The translations under genes and the position numbers were made by a program. A stretch of 64,000 bases of DNA, taken from NCBI RefSeq assembly GCF_029439465.1, contig NZ_JAROAV010000027.1:33258-97257 (forward strand). Reading direction: 5' to 3'. This DNA comes from Luteipulveratus flavus (GTDB lineage: Bacteria > Actinomycetota > Actinomycetes > Actinomycetales > Dermatophilaceae). Of the stretch, positions 16,870-26,030 are shown piece after piece (the stretch's first letter is position 1; the number at the start of each line of letters is the position of its first letter). A model generated the notes under the pieces. It worked only from the letters and a program-made list of their open reading frames with translations, searched no databases and was not told where the DNA came from.

Positions 16870-18074
16870 CGAGACCGTTCCTGCTCGACCAGCACGCCGG
16901 GGCTGATCGTGCGCCACGAGTCTCGCGGGAGGCTACGCCACGGGACGGGCTCGCGCGAGCGGACTGCCGCGTTCGCCGCGCGCCCGGTCACCCACGCCAC
17001 GGGGGCGGCGCCGTCAGCCGCCGGAACGCCGAGCGCAGGATCGGCCCGGCCAGCGAGCCCGTGGCCGGTGGCCGAACGCACCGAGCCCGTGGCCCGGAAC
17101 CAGACCAGCGACCGAGCCCGGACGTCGTCGGTGATCGAGCCGCGTCGTACGCGTGGGTCGTCGACGAACGCCCCCGGCACGTCGGCGTCGCCGACGAACA
17201 CCGCCACGTCACCGGCCGTCAGCCAGTCTTCGACCGACAGCAGCGCCTGTCCGGCGGTGCAGCCGGCGAGGTCGAGCTGCACCGCCGTACGGGGGATGCG
17301 GTGCACGACCGGACTGCCGGACCCCCGAATCACCGGGTGGGGGATGCGAGAGGCGAGCGCCGCCGTCTCGGCGTTCTTGACGTGCGCCCAATCCTCCCGA
17401 CGTCCGGGCAGGTCGGGGCCGTGGTGCCACACCTGCGCCTCCGGGCGGTGCAGGAGGTCCAGGCCCGCGGTCCACCACCGGTGACCGAGGTCCCAGTCCT
17501 CGCCGCCGTAGCCGACCAGGTCGGCGTCGAACCCGCCGAGCTCCCAGAAGAGGTCGGTGGGTGCGGACAGGGCCGCGGAGATGACGAACCGGAACGACGC
17601 GTCGTCCGCCCGGCGCAGATCGTCCGTCTCGTCGTAGCCGTGCCGCAGCCAGGCCGGGCCGGCCAGGAACACAGGTGAGCCCTCGAACGCCGACAGCAGC
17701 TCGGCGCGGGACCAGCCGTCCATGTCCAGATGCTGGCGGTGCCCGACCACCAGAGCCGACCCCTCGTCCATGGCGCGAAGGAAACCTGGCGTCGGGACGC
17801 AGTCGGCGTCCACGAAGACCAGCCGACGACCGCGGGCGCAGCGGGCTCCGAGGTTGCGCGCGGCCGCGGCGCGGAAGCCCAGGTCGTCCTGCCGCACGAC
17901 CCGGACGTCCAGGTCCGTCGCCAGGACGGGTGGCGTGTCCGAGCCGTCGTCGGCCACCACGACCTCGAACGACGGCGCGCCGGTCTGCTGCTCCAGGCCG
18001 AGGAGGCACCGGGCGAGCTCCTCCGGCTGCTGGTATTAGGGGATCACGACGCTGAGCCGGGGGTCGGTGCTCAC
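16866..18074 (-). pseudogene. GT2 glycosyltransferase interrupted by an in-frame TAA at codon 13
   Basis: The reading frame starts at GTG 18074, overlaps the upstream glycosyltransferase stop (GTGA), and runs 403 codons to TAG 16866. Codons 1-12 give VSTDPRLSVVIP, the normal GT2 first strand. Codon 13 is TAA (18036-18038), exactly where the family normally has Tyr after VVIP. The frame resumes with YQQPEELARC and EVVVADDGSD, then VFVDADCVP (DxD) and LGGFDADLVGYGGEDWDLGHR. A single change from TAC or TAT explains the stop. Re-initiation at GTG 17960 would give 364 aa lacking the first nucleotide-binding strand, so the product is probably inactive unless there is readthrough or a sequencing error. 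Confidence 0.85.
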
Positions 18075-19027
18075 GACGTCACCAGGGCAGCAAGGTCGCG
18101 GCCCGCCTGCTCCCAGGACAGGCCGACCTCCTGCCCGGGGGAGACCCAGGTGGTGGACGGCCGGTCCAGGGCGTCGGCGAGCTGGCGGGTCAGGTCGCTG
18201 ATCAGCGTGATGGCCCCGGGGTGGCGCCCACCGAGCTCCCGGGCGTACGGCGTGGGTGCCACGAGTGGTCGCCGACCGGCCTCGAGCCAGGTGTTGATCG
18301 ACCCGGACGCGGACATGTGGCGGTGCGGGGCGACGGGGACACCGACCTCGCGCATCGCGGCGGCGAGCTCGTCGGCGTACAACCATCCGCTGGCCCGCCA
18401 GGTCACGCCGTGCTGGTCGGCGAGCTCGGCGAGGTGGTCGACCACGTCCGCATGGCCCGGTGCGGCACCGCCCAGGTTGATCACCGCCGGCGGTTGGGGC
18501 AGCTGCGCGGCGGCGACGAGGACGTCCTCGACGCCCTTGCCCGGGTAGAGGAACCCCAGTGTGGCGATCGTCCGGTCGACCCGGGCCGGTGGCGTGGTGT
18601 CGGGGTGGTCGACCGGTAGCGGGAGTACGGCGACGCGATGCCGGCCGGCGTCACCGCGATCGCGCAGACAGGCCAGCAGCAGCCCGCGCTCGAACTCGCT
18701 GGACACCACGATCAGGTCGGCCAGCTCGGTCACCTGGGCGAACAGCTGCTGACGCTGCGGGTAGTGCTCTCCGTCGGACGGCTGCGGCAGGTCGTGCATC
18801 ACGACGGCGAGTCGCTCGGCGCGACCGGTGGCGCGTCGTACGACCTCGAGGGCCGACTCCGTGGCGGTGCGCCAGAGCCGTTCGGTGAAGTGGATGATGA
18901 CGAACCCGTCGGGAGGGGTGTCCGGCCAGCCGGCCGTCGTGCTGCCGGGGACGTGAGCGGCGAGGCGGCGAGCGTGAATGGTGACCCCGTGCCTCTCGGC
19001 GTCGGGGATCAGATGGGTCAGCCTCAC
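18071..19027 (-). CDS. Glycosyltransferase (GT4-like)
   Basis: 318 aa from GTG 19027, which overlaps the upstream stop (GTGA). The frame is open to 19282 but that part overlaps the preceding gene. The N-terminus is RLTHLIPDAERHGVTIHA. IVVSSEFERGLL is the domain boundary, TIATLGFLYPGKGVEDVL starts the C-terminal nucleotide-sugar domain, and HRHMSASGSINTWLEAGRRPLVA stands at the usual GT4 donor-binding position, with Ser-Gly-Ser in place of the classic E-x7-E. So it is a divergent GT4-like protein. It is cotranscribed with the genes at 19024 and 16866. Confidence 0.75.
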   Translation of the reverse strand: MRLTHLIPDAERHGVTIHARRLAAHVPGSTTAGWPDTPPDGFVIIHFTERLWRTATESALEVVRRATGRAERLAVVMHDLPQPSDGEHYPQRQQLFAQVTELADLIVVSSEFERGLLLACLRDRGDAGRHRVAVLPLPVDHPDTTPPARVDRTIATLGFLYPGKGVEDVLVAAAQLPQPPAVINLGGAAPGHADVVDHLAELADQHGVTWRASGWLYADELAAAMREVGVPVAPHRHMSASGSINTWLEAGRRPLVAPTPYARELGGRHPGAITLISDLTRQLADALDRPSTTWVSPGQEVGLSWEQAGRDLAALVTS

Positions 19028-20073
19028 GTGAGCGACCTGTAGATGTCGGCGTGCCGGCGCGCGATGGACAGACGCTGGTCCCGGCGTGCCTCGGGGTCGG
19101 CGCGCACCCGGCCGGCAAGGGCGAGGTCCAGCAGCGGGGTGATGTCGGCGCCGCTGTCGACGTCCGCCCACCCGAACGTCCGCACGGCGGGGGACTGCTC
19201 GGTGAGGTAGCCGCAGTCCGAGGCCAGGACGCCCACACCCAGGTCGTGGCACTCCTCCACCCAGCCCGAGTGGGTCGCCCACCGGTAGGGCAGCACGAGG
19301 ACGTCGAGGTCGGCCAGCAGGCGCCAGAGGTCGTGCTGCGGCAGCGGCGGTCGGCCGTTCACCTGGGCACCTTGCCGGCGCAGCTGCGTGAGCGCGGCGA
19401 GCAGCCTGGCGTCCTTCGCCGTCGCGAGGGCGTCAGCCCGTGCGAGGACCCGCACGTCGTACGGTGCCGTCGCCGTCGTGATCGCCTCCAGGGCACCGAC
19501 TGCGTCGATGTTGGCGCGGAGCGCGCCGACGTGGACGCCCACCACCGGCCGGGCTCGCGGCGGTGCGATCCGCTGCCCAGCCAGCCACGCCGAGGACACC
19601 AGGTGGGGGTGGGCGATGACCTCGGGTCTGCGTCGCCAGCGGCGCTCGACCTCGCGCGCGGCGCCGTCGGTGAGCGTCACCACGGCGTCGGCGGCCGCCA
19701 GCAGCAGTGCGACGAGGGCGTGGTGGTGGTCCTGGCCGCGCAGGTTGGGGTTGTCGATGTCGTGCACCGTGTACACCAGCCGCAGCCCGAGCGCTGCGAC
19801 CGTCTCCAGCCACTGCGCCATCTCGTCCTGGGTGAGATGCTCGAAGCCGAAGTGCACGTGCACCACGTCGAGCTCGTCGCGGCGCGCGCGCAGCCAGGAC
19901 GGCGACCATGCGTCCGCCGGCCGCCACGGGCTCGGCGTCCGGGACGCGTCGTCGTCCGTGGCTGGGTCGGGCGGGGCAAGGTGACGGACGTAACGGTGCT
20001 CACCCGGCACGTGCAGAACGCGCGGCCGCCGTGCCGAGGCGCCAGGGGCCGAGTGCGTGGCGAGGGCCGTCAC
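19024..20073 (-). CDS. Glycosyltransferase (GT4-like), first gene of the minus-strand set
   Basis: 349 aa from GTG 20073. The GT-B outline is visible: VHVHFGFEHL, LVYTVHDIDNPN (His-Asp of the acceptor-side domain), VVGVHVGALRANID at the start of the second domain, and LVLPYRWATHSGWVEECHDLGVGVLASDCGYL at the donor-binding site with Glu pairs. It has no membrane segment. It heads a three-gene set joined by GTGA overlaps. The 159 nt upstream hold no clear operator. Confidence 0.78.
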   Translation of the reverse strand: MTALATHSAPGASARRPRVLHVPGEHRYVRHLAPPDPATDDDASRTPSPWRPADAWSPSWLRARRDELDVVHVHFGFEHLTQDEMAQWLETVAALGLRLVYTVHDIDNPNLRGQDHHHALVALLLAAADAVVTLTDGAAREVERRWRRRPEVIAHPHLVSSAWLAGQRIAPPRARPVVGVHVGALRANIDAVGALEAITTATAPYDVRVLARADALATAKDARLLAALTQLRRQGAQVNGRPPLPQHDLWRLLADLDVLVLPYRWATHSGWVEECHDLGVGVLASDCGYLTEQSPAVRTFGWADVDSGADITPLLDLALAGRVRADPEARRDQRLSIARRHADIYRSLT

Positions 20074-20232
20074 AGCGGCACCGAGGTCTGGACGAAGGAC
20101 GCGATCGACGCGTGGTCGACCGACGTCAGGAGGTGTGATCGCACAGTCCGAGCAGTACCCCCCGTACGCCAGACGGACACTTCTTCGTCGTCGATGGCCG
20201 TCGCAGGCGGGCCACTCGGTCCCCGGCCTGCC

Positions 20233-20601
20233 TCATGACGCCAGCAGCAGGACCGCGCCCACGATCATGACCGCCGCCGTCACCCCGTGGATGCCGAAGG
20301 CCGCGCTGCGGCGACCGTGGTTGGCGAGCACCAGCGTCGCGTCGCCGGCGGGGATCAGTGCCTCGATCAGCAGCACCCAGCCGAGCGCGTCGGGCGCGGC
20401 GAAGACCATCGCGATCGGGACCAGGCCGGACGCGACGTCACGGACGCCCTTGACCTGCCACCACCCCCGAGCCTCCGGAGCGGGCAGGACGGGGAGGCCG
20501 AAGCCCGCCGCGTTCTTCTCGTTGCGCATCCAGTAGGCGATGCCGATGCCGATGATGGCGAGGCTGACGGCCCAGACGATGACGAGTCCGACGACGTGCA
20601 T
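20233..20601 (-). CDS. DUF4267 domain membrane protein
   Basis: 122 aa, ATG 20601 with GAGGAG upstream. It has four hydrophobic segments at about residues 3-23, 56-72, 73-90 and 100-120, and the DUF4267 block KGVRDVASGLVPIAM. Function is unknown. It diverges from the TetR gene across three operator-like repeats, so it is almost certainly the target of that repressor. Confidence 0.85.
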   Translation of the reverse strand: MHVVGLVIVWAVSLAIIGIGIAYWMRNEKNAAGFGLPVLPAPEARGWWQVKGVRDVASGLVPIAMVFAAPDALGWVLLIEALIPAGDATLVLANHGRRSAAFGIHGVTAAVMIVGAVLLLAS

Positions 20602-20622
20602 GTGCTCTCCTCGGTCCGTGAT

Positions 20623-20676
20623 CTAGCGGTGCTAGAAAATCTAGCACCGCTAGGACATCGACGCTAGCGGCGCTAG
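20623..20676. promoter_or_regulatory. Three TetR-type operator copies between DUF4267 and tetR genes
   Basis: Three 13-nt copies of CTAGCGGyGCTAG are present: 20623-20635, 20641-20653 (reverse orientation) and 20664-20676. Copies 1 and 2 together form a perfect inverted repeat with 14-bp arms (20623-20636 and 20640-20653) around AAA. Copy 3 overlaps the -10 hexamer TAGAGT (20674-20679) of the tetR gene. The layout suggests joint repression of both divergent genes. Confidence 0.88.
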
Positions 20677-20685
20677 AGTGACGCC

Positions 20686-21249
20686 ATGAGTGCCGGAGAG
20701 AGACGCGTCGCCGACCGCCAGCAGCGGGAGGACCTCATCGTCGAGCGGGCTCGGACGATCGCCGAGAGCGAGGGGTGGGCCGCGGTCACCACCCGGCGGC
20801 TCGCCGACGAGATCGGCCGCACCCAGCCGGTGCTCTACAGCCACTTCCAGGACGGCAAGGCGGGCATCATGCGCGCCGTGGCCCTGCAGGGGTGCACCGA
20901 GCTCGCCGTCGCGATCCGCCGGGCCACGGCGGGGGAGGCCGGCACGGTCGCTCCGACGGTGCAGGCGTACCTGGACTTCGCCCGTCGCCACCCGGCGGTC
21001 TACGACGCGATCTTCTCGATGCCGCTGGACGTGGAGTTCGGCGGACGCGAGTCCCCCGAACCGATGCGGGACGCCTTCGCCGCGCTCGCCGACGGTCTCG
21101 ACGCCCATGGCGACGACCCGGAGACGTGGACCGAGGTGGCGTGGTCCGCCCTCCACGGGCTCGCGGTGCTCAGTCGCGACCACCGGCTGCGGCCGCGGGC
21201 TCGTACGGCCAGGATCAGCGCGCTGGTCGAGCTGCTCACCTCGTCCTGA
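20686..21249 (+). CDS. TetR/AcrR family transcriptional regulator
   Basis: 187 aa. Residues 15-60 are the TetR HTH: EDLIVERARTIAESEGWAAVTTRRLADEIGRTQPVLYSHF. The C-terminal ligand domain resembles the TetR_C_33/WHG type (LDFARRHPAVYDAIF). ATG 20686 follows the leaderless -10 by 6 nt. It most likely represses itself and the divergent DUF4267 membrane protein through the CTAGCGG repeats. The inducer is unknown. Confidence 0.92.
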   Translation: MSAGERRVADRQQREDLIVERARTIAESEGWAAVTTRRLADEIGRTQPVLYSHFQDGKAGIMRAVALQGCTELAVAIRRATAGEAGTVAPTVQAYLDFARRHPAVYDAIFSMPLDVEFGGRESPEPMRDAFAALADGLDAHGDDPETWTEVAWSALHGLAVLSRDHRLRPRARTARISALVELLTSS

Positions 21250-21276
21250 CGGGCCGACCGGCGCGATATCGCGACA

Positions 21277-21310
21277 AGTGGCCCCTGATCCGACCGGATC
21301 AGGGGCCACT
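21277..21310. terminator. Bidirectional hairpin between tetR and DUF4191 genes
   Basis: A perfect inverted repeat with 15-16 bp arms (AGTGGCCCCTGATCCG and its complement) and a very short loop lies between two convergent genes, 27 nt after the tetR stop. Confidence 0.85.
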
Positions 21311-21352
21311 CGTCACGATGATGCGGCAGGTGGCCGCTTGCAGCGCCGCTTG

Positions 21353-22126
21353 TCAGCGGCCGCGCATGGCCTTGCGGTCCATCCGCGCCTTGCGCGGGTC
21401 GATGCCCTGCGGCACCGGCGGCTTGGCCGTCCCGAGCGCGCGCAGCCGCTTGGTCACCGCGCTCACCTCGTCCTTGGTGAGGCGGTCCGGCAGCTTGCGC
21501 ATCGACTTGGTCAGCTCGTTCACCGCCACGGTGCCGTCGCCCTGACCGACCCGCATGGTGTGCACCGGGACCTCCGGGCCGGCGACCCGGGCGACGCGCT
21601 TGCGCTCGGACTCCAGGAGCTTGGTGGCCGAACCCTTGGGACCCTCACCGACCAGGACGACGCCCGGCTTGCCGACCGCCCGGAACACCATGGCGGCGCT
21701 CGACATGTCCTTGACATTGCGGGCACGGCCGGCCTCGGCGGCCACCGGCTCCTGCTCGACCAGCCAGCCCCGACGCAGCGAGTTCAGCGCCGCGCCGGTC
21801 GCGCCGGGCGTCCCCGCGATCGACTTGTACGCGGCCCGCTCGGCCCGGCGGCCCATGATGAACATGGCCGCGACGAGCCCGAACAGCAGACCGATGATGC
21901 CGAGGTAGACCGGGTGACCGATCGCGAAGCCGATCAGCAGGAAGACGCCGAACACGACGAGGAAGGCCAGCGCCATCCACCACGCGATGGCGGGGTCCTG
22001 CTGCTTGGTGCTGGCGTACACCTGCTTGAGCTGTGATGCGCGACCCGGGTTGCTCGGGTCCTTGGGCTTGCGGGCGAAGCGCGACTTCTTGGGGGTCGCG
22101 TCCTTCGCGGAGTCGGAGGAGGCCAT
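21353..22126 (-). CDS. DUF4191 family membrane protein
   Basis: 257 aa from ATG 22126. A charged N-terminus (KKSRFARKPKDPSNPGR) precedes two membrane segments at about residues 48-68 and 70-90, then a cytoplasmic domain with VKDMSSAAMVFRAVGKPGVVLVGEGP. The DUF4191 family is found next to lipA in many actinobacteria; its function is unknown. The start lies 5 nt after the lipA stop, so the genes are cotranscribed. The frame is open far upstream but overlaps lipA there. Confidence 0.88.
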   Translation of the reverse strand: MASSDSAKDATPKKSRFARKPKDPSNPGRASQLKQVYASTKQQDPAIAWWMALAFLVVFGVFLLIGFAIGHPVYLGIIGLLFGLVAAMFIMGRRAERAAYKSIAGTPGATGAALNSLRRGWLVEQEPVAAEAGRARNVKDMSSAAMVFRAVGKPGVVLVGEGPKGSATKLLESERKRVARVAGPEVPVHTMRVGQGDGTVAVNELTKSMRKLPDRLTKDEVSAVTKRLRALGTAKPPVPQGIDPRKARMDRKAMRGR

Positions 22127-22131
22127 GAGGT

Positions 22132-23157
22132 TCAGGATACGTCGCTCAGGCGGCGCTCCACGAGCGACGCCGCCTCCTGCCGGGCGGGGTCGGCGGCGGC
22201 CGCGGCGAGGTGGCTCAGCTGCTCCGGCAGCGGACGGCCGTACGCCTTCATCGCCTGGGTGTAGAGGCGACCGGCGCGGTAGGAGGAGCGCACCAGCGGG
22301 CCTGCCATGACGCCCTTGAACCCGATCTCCTCCGCGCGCTCGGACCAGTGCACGAACTCCTCCGGCTTGACCCACCGGTCGATCGGGTGGTGCAGCTTGG
22401 ACGGGCGCAGGTACTGGGTGATCGTGAGGATGTCGCAGCCCGCCCCGTGCAGGTCGCGGATCGCCTCGTCGATCTCGTGGTCCTCCTCGCCCATGCCCAG
22501 GATCAGGTTGGACTTGGTGACGAGCTCCTGCTCGTGCGCCATCGTCAGGACCTTGAGCGACTTCTCGTACGTGAACGCCGGCCGGATGCGCCGGAAGATG
22601 CGCGGGACGGTCTCCAGGTTGTGCGCGAAGACCTCGGGCCGGGCGTCGAACACCTGCCCGACCAGCTCGGGCACGGCACCGAAGTCGGGCGGCAGGATCT
22701 CGACACCGGTCGAGGGGTTCAGGGCGTGGATCTGCCGGATGGTCTCCGCGTAGAGGCCGGCGGCACCGTCGGGCAGGTCGTCCCGGGCGACACCGGTGAC
22801 CGTGGCGTACCGCAGCCCCATCTCGCGCACCGACTCGGCGACGCGACGCGGCTCGTCCAGGTCCAGCGCGGCGGGACGGCCGGAGGCGATGTCGCAGAAG
22901 TCGCAGCGCCGGGTGCACACGTCGCCGCCGATGAGGAAGGTCGCCTCACGGTCCTCCCAGCACTCGAAGATGTTGGGACAGCCCGCCTCCTGGCAGACCG
23001 TGTGCAGGCCGCCGGACTTCACCCGCGACTGCATCGCGGCGTACTCCGGACCCATCTTGGCGGTGGTACGGATCCAGCTGGGCTTGCGCTCGATCGGGAT
23101 CTCGGCGTTACGCGCCTCGACGCGCAGCAGACGACGTCCTTCGGGTGCGACGGTCAC
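22132..23157 (-). CDS. lipA: Lipoyl synthase
   Basis: 341 aa. Radical SAM enzyme that inserts two sulfurs into octanoyl groups on lipoyl domains. Both iron-sulfur clusters are represented: the auxiliary site C55, C60, C66 in [12 protein letters not shown] and the radical SAM site C81, C85, C88 in CTRRCDFC. The RSSY motif near the C-terminus supplies the Ser ligand of the auxiliary cluster. GTG 23157 is chosen because GGAAG lies just upstream and it matches the family N-terminus; the frame is open to 24189 but that part is antisense to the ABC permease. Its targets include the E2 protein at 33051-35015. Confidence 0.97.
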   Translation of the reverse strand: MTVAPEGRRLLRVEARNAEIPIERKPSWIRTTAKMGPEYAAMQSRVKSGGLHTVCQEAGCPNIFECWEDREATFLIGGDVCTRRCDFCDIASGRPAALDLDEPRRVAESVREMGLRYATVTGVARDDLPDGAAGLYAETIRQIHALNPSTGVEILPPDFGAVPELVGQVFDARPEVFAHNLETVPRIFRRIRPAFTYEKSLKVLTMAHEQELVTKSNLILGMGEEDHEIDEAIRDLHGAGCDILTITQYLRPSKLHHPIDRWVKPEEFVHWSERAEEIGFKGVMAGPLVRSSYRAGRLYTQAMKAYGRPLPEQLSHLAAAAADPARQEAASLVERRLSDVS

Positions 23158-23235
23158 GACTTCCGGCTCCCTTGCCACGAAGATCTGCCCACGGCGAGCG
23201 GTCGTGGGCACGGTGCACACCAGAGTACGCCGGGG

Positions 23236-23271
23236 GTCGGCGGGCCCTGACAGGAGCCAGGGCCCGCCGAC
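23236..23271 (-). terminator. Hairpin terminator of the ABC exporter
   Basis: Perfect 14-bp stem (GTCGGCGGGCCCTG and its complement) with an 8-nt loop, 5 nt after the permease stop. It separates the exporter from lipA, which must then have its own promoter (TACTCT on the minus strand at 23222-23227 is a candidate -10). Confidence 0.8.
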
Positions 23272-23276
23272 GTGTG

Positions 23277-24260
23277 TCAGCCCACGTCCCGACGCTGGTA
23301 GGACCACGCCGAGATCGCCACCACGGCGAGGCACACCACGACCAGGTAGGCAGCACCGCTCCCGAGCGAGACGTGGTGCTCGACCGAGGTGCAGCTGAGG
23401 ATGCCCTGCTGCTGCGGGTCCGGAGTGCACCGATCGGTCAGGTAGGCGGTGCCGTGGTCGACCACCGCCCGCAGGTTCGTCGAAATCAGCCAGCGACGCG
23501 CCGGGCCGAGGAAGCCCGCAACGATCAGCTCGGCAACCACCCCGTAAGCCACGGCGATCCCCAGGCAGGCCGCGGTGTTCCGTACGACGAAACCGACGGC
23601 CGCGCCCAGTGCTCCCGCAAAAGCCCCGACAGCGAGCAGCCTGACCCACGTCCAGACGACGGCGGCCTGCTCGGCCGTGGACGCCTCGGCCGTGAGCCCC
23701 AGGCCGCGCGCCACCCACCAGACGCCGACGCCGCAGATGAGCGCCATTACGGCGGCCACGGCGACACCGCCGACGACCGGGGCCTGCACCTTGCTCAGGA
23801 ACACCCGCAGCCGCCGGGGCTCGAAGGTCAACCAGGTCGACATCGTTCCCGAGGAGAACTCGGCCGCGACGAACGTCGCGCCGAGCAGGAAGGCGAGGAA
23901 CATCACCGCGCCCGTCGTCCCGGAGACGGACTCGCGCACCACCTGGCGCAGCGAGGAACCACCCAGGAAGTTCTCGAGGGTGGGCTCGGGCATCGCGCAG
24001 GCGCTCGGGTCGGCCTTGGCCTCCGGCGGTGCGTTCTTGAGGCAGTCCTTCGTCCACTCGTCGTGGTGGGCGACCCAGTCGGCGTGCGACTGGTCGAAGC
24101 CCTGGGCGGCCTGGGCTCTGTTCGCCGGAGTGAGATACCGAGTGGACTGGTGGCTGCCGTAGACGACCAGGCACGCGAGGACGGCGCACAGCCCCAGCAC
24201 GACCCAGGTGGCGCGGCGGGCGACCATACGCCGCAGCTCGACGCGGACGAGCCGGTTCAT
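23277..24260 (-). CDS. ABC-2 type exporter permease
   Basis: 327 aa with about six hydrophobic segments: residues 15-35, then after a long extracytoplasmic loop containing two Cys (CLKNAPP, CAMPEP), 118-135, 160-185, 205-228, 235-252 and 295-317. [19 protein letters not shown] is the EF/SSG motif of ABC-2 permeases. A second extracytoplasmic loop has two more Cys (RCTPDP, SCTS). It overlaps the ATPase gene by 4 nt (ATGA). Substrate unknown; bacitracin/BcrAB-type resistance exporters are the nearest guess. Confidence 0.85.
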   Translation of the reverse strand: MNRLVRVELRRMVARRATWVVLGLCAVLACLVVYGSHQSTRYLTPANRAQAAQGFDQSHADWVAHHDEWTKDCLKNAPPEAKADPSACAMPEPTLENFLGGSSLRQVVRESVSGTTGAVMFLAFLLGATFVAAEFSSGTMSTWLTFEPRRLRVFLSKVQAPVVGGVAVAAVMALICGVGVWWVARGLGLTAEASTAEQAAVVWTWVRLLAVGAFAGALGAAVGFVVRNTAACLGIAVAYGVVAELIVAGFLGPARRWLISTNLRAVVDHGTAYLTDRCTPDPQQQGILSCTSVEHHVSLGSGAAYLVVVCLAVVAISAWSYQRRDVG

Positions 24261-25195
24261 CGCACAGCGCCCGTCGCCTCGAGGCCCTTCTCGGCGGTGA
24301 GCTCGAGGAAGACCGACTCCAGGTCCTGACCGGTGCGCGTCAGCTCGCTGACCCAGATGTCGTGACCCCCCAGTAGTCGCGTCACCTCCGATGCGTCCTG
24401 CACGCCGTCGACCAGCAGATGCGCGCCGTCGGCGCGCGCCGAGAGGCCCTGCGCCTCCAGGACCGCGGCGGCCAGAGCGGGGTCGGGAACGGTCGCGCGT
24501 ACGCCCGCGGCCTGCGCGCCGATCAGGTCCGCCACTCGTCCCTCGGCGAGCAGGCGACCCTGCCCGACGATCGACACGGTGTCGGCGACCTGCTCCACCT
24601 CGGCGAGGATGTGGCTGCTCACCAGGACGGTCCGTCCCTCGCGACCGAGATCCCGCATGGTCTGCCGGATCTCGCGGATGCCGGCGGGGTCCAGGCCGTT
24701 GGTGGGCTCGTCGAAGATCAGCAGGTCCGGCGACTTCAGCAGGGTCGCGGCGACAGCGAGCCGCTGCTTCATACCGAGCGAGTACGACGCGAACCGGTCG
24801 TCACCGCGATCGTGCAGCGCGGTCAGCTCGAGCACCTCACCGACACGCGTGCGCGGTGCACCGATCGCCTCCGCGAGCAGCGAGAGGTTCTTGCGGCCGG
24901 AGAACGCGGGGAAGAATTTGGGTGATTCGACGATCGCGCCGATCCGGCGCATCACGTGGGGGAGTCGTTCAGGCACCGGCTCGCCGTAGAGGTGCATCGT
25001 CCCCGAGTCCGGGCGTACGAGGCCGAGCAGCATCCGGATCGAGGTCGTCTTACCCGAGCCGTTCGGACCGAGGAAGCCGTGCACGCCGCCGGCCGGGACC
25101 GACAGGTCGAGGCCGGCCACGGCGACGCGGGTGCCACGTGGTGTGCGGTAGGTCTTACGAAGCGCGCGAGTGCGCACGGCCAGGCCGTCGTCCAT
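24257..25195 (-). CDS. ABC exporter ATP-binding protein
   Basis: 312 aa, ABC-2 (BcrA/CcmA-like) ATPase. Walker A is GPNGSGKTT, the signature is [10 protein letters not shown], Walker B is [13 protein letters not shown] and the switch His is in SSHILAEV. The C-terminal 80 residues are the usual extension of exporter ATPases. The ATG has AGGGGGA upstream and a separate promoter-like TACGAT. With its permease it forms a unit placed between lipB and lipA. Confidence 0.92.
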   Translation of the reverse strand: MDDGLAVRTRALRKTYRTPRGTRVAVAGLDLSVPAGGVHGFLGPNGSGKTTSIRMLLGLVRPDSGTMHLYGEPVPERLPHVMRRIGAIVESPKFFPAFSGRKNLSLLAEAIGAPRTRVGEVLELTALHDRGDDRFASYSLGMKQRLAVAATLLKSPDLLIFDEPTNGLDPAGIREIRQTMRDLGREGRTVLVSSHILAEVEQVADTVSIVGQGRLLAEGRVADLIGAQAAGVRATVPDPALAAAVLEAQGLSARADGAHLLVDGVQDASEVTRLLGGHDIWVSELTRTGQDLESVFLELTAEKGLEATGAVR

Positions 25196-25239
25196 CGATT
25201 CCCCCTGAGATGCGACCCCCTGTCGGTCGCGGTGCGCAG

Positions 25240-25245
25240 ATCGTA
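25240..25245 (-). promoter_or_regulatory. Candidate -10 of the ABC exporter
   Basis: TACGAT on the minus strand, 44 nt before the ATPase ATG and downstream of lipB. It suggests that the exporter is transcribed separately from lipB. Confidence 0.4.
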
Positions 25246-25288
25246 GGGCGCCCTGGCCCGTGCGCGGTGGGGAAACGGGTCGAGAACC

Positions 25289-25918
25289 TCAGCCGAGGAT
25301 GTCGGGGAGGCGCTTCTCGACGTACGGGACGACCTCGGCGACAGGGACGTCACGGCCGAGCTCGGCGGACAGCGAGGTGACGCCCGCGTCGGGGATGCCG
25401 CACGGGACGATCGTCGTCGCCCACGACAGGTCGCAGTCGCAGTTGAGGGCGAACCCGTGCATCGTCACGTCCTGGCTGACCCGGATGCCGATCGCGCCGA
25501 TCTTGCGCTCCGGTCGCTGTGCGTCGGCCGCCAGCCAGACGCCGCTGCGGCCCTCCACCCGGACCGTCTCGACGCCGAGGTCGGCGCACACGTCGATCAT
25601 CATCTGCTCGAGACGGCGCACGTGGCCGACCACGTCGACCGGGTTGGGCAGCCGCACGATCGGGTAGCCGGTCAACTGCCCCGGGCCGTGCCAGGTGATC
25701 TTGCCACCGCGGTCGACGTCGATGACCGGGGTCCCGTCGAACGGGCGCTCGTGCGGCTCGGTGCGCTTGCCCGCGGTGTAGACCGCGCGGTGCTCCAGCA
25801 GCAGCGTGGTGTCCTCCTGCTCGCCGGCCACGACGCGCGCGTGGACCTCACGCTGGGTCGCCCAGGCCTCCTCGTAGTCGACGAAGTCTGGGTCCAGGCC
25901 GAGGTGCTCGATCCGCAT
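25289..25918 (-). CDS. lipB: Lipoyl(octanoyl) transferase
   Basis: 209 aa. Transfers octanoate from acyl carrier protein to lipoyl domains, the step before LipA. The catalytic Cys173 ([12 protein letters not shown]) and Lys139 (KIGAIGIR) are present at the positions known from mycobacterial LipB, with the [12 protein letters not shown] motif at 71-82. ATG 25918 is preferred over GTG 25927 because a -10 hexamer lies 7 nt before it. Unlike the usual lipB-lipA neighbourhood, an ABC exporter lies between them here. Confidence 0.96.
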   Translation of the reverse strand: MRIEHLGLDPDFVDYEEAWATQREVHARVVAGEQEDTTLLLEHRAVYTAGKRTEPHERPFDGTPVIDVDRGGKITWHGPGQLTGYPIVRLPNPVDVVGHVRRLEQMMIDVCADLGVETVRVEGRSGVWLAADAQRPERKIGAIGIRVSQDVTMHGFALNCDCDLSWATTIVPCGIPDAGVTSLSAELGRDVPVAEVVPYVEKRLPDILG

Positions 25919-25925
25919 GGACGTC

Positions 25926-25931
25926 ACGGTA
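25926..25931 (-). promoter_or_regulatory. -10 element for leaderless lipB
   Basis: TACCGT on the minus strand, 7 nt before ATG 25918. Confidence 0.45.
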
Positions 25932-26030
25932 CGCCCGTCGTCACCAGGCGGACGGACCTGGTCCGACCTACTCGGCAGTCACCACGAGCGCCCTACGCTG
26001 AGGACGTTGCGGCCCGGAGAGGAGCCCCAG

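Noticed and set aside
22132..24189. 685-codon lipA frame
   Set aside because: The extension crosses a terminator and runs antisense-like through the permease region; lipA begins at GTG 23157 with a ribosome-binding site.
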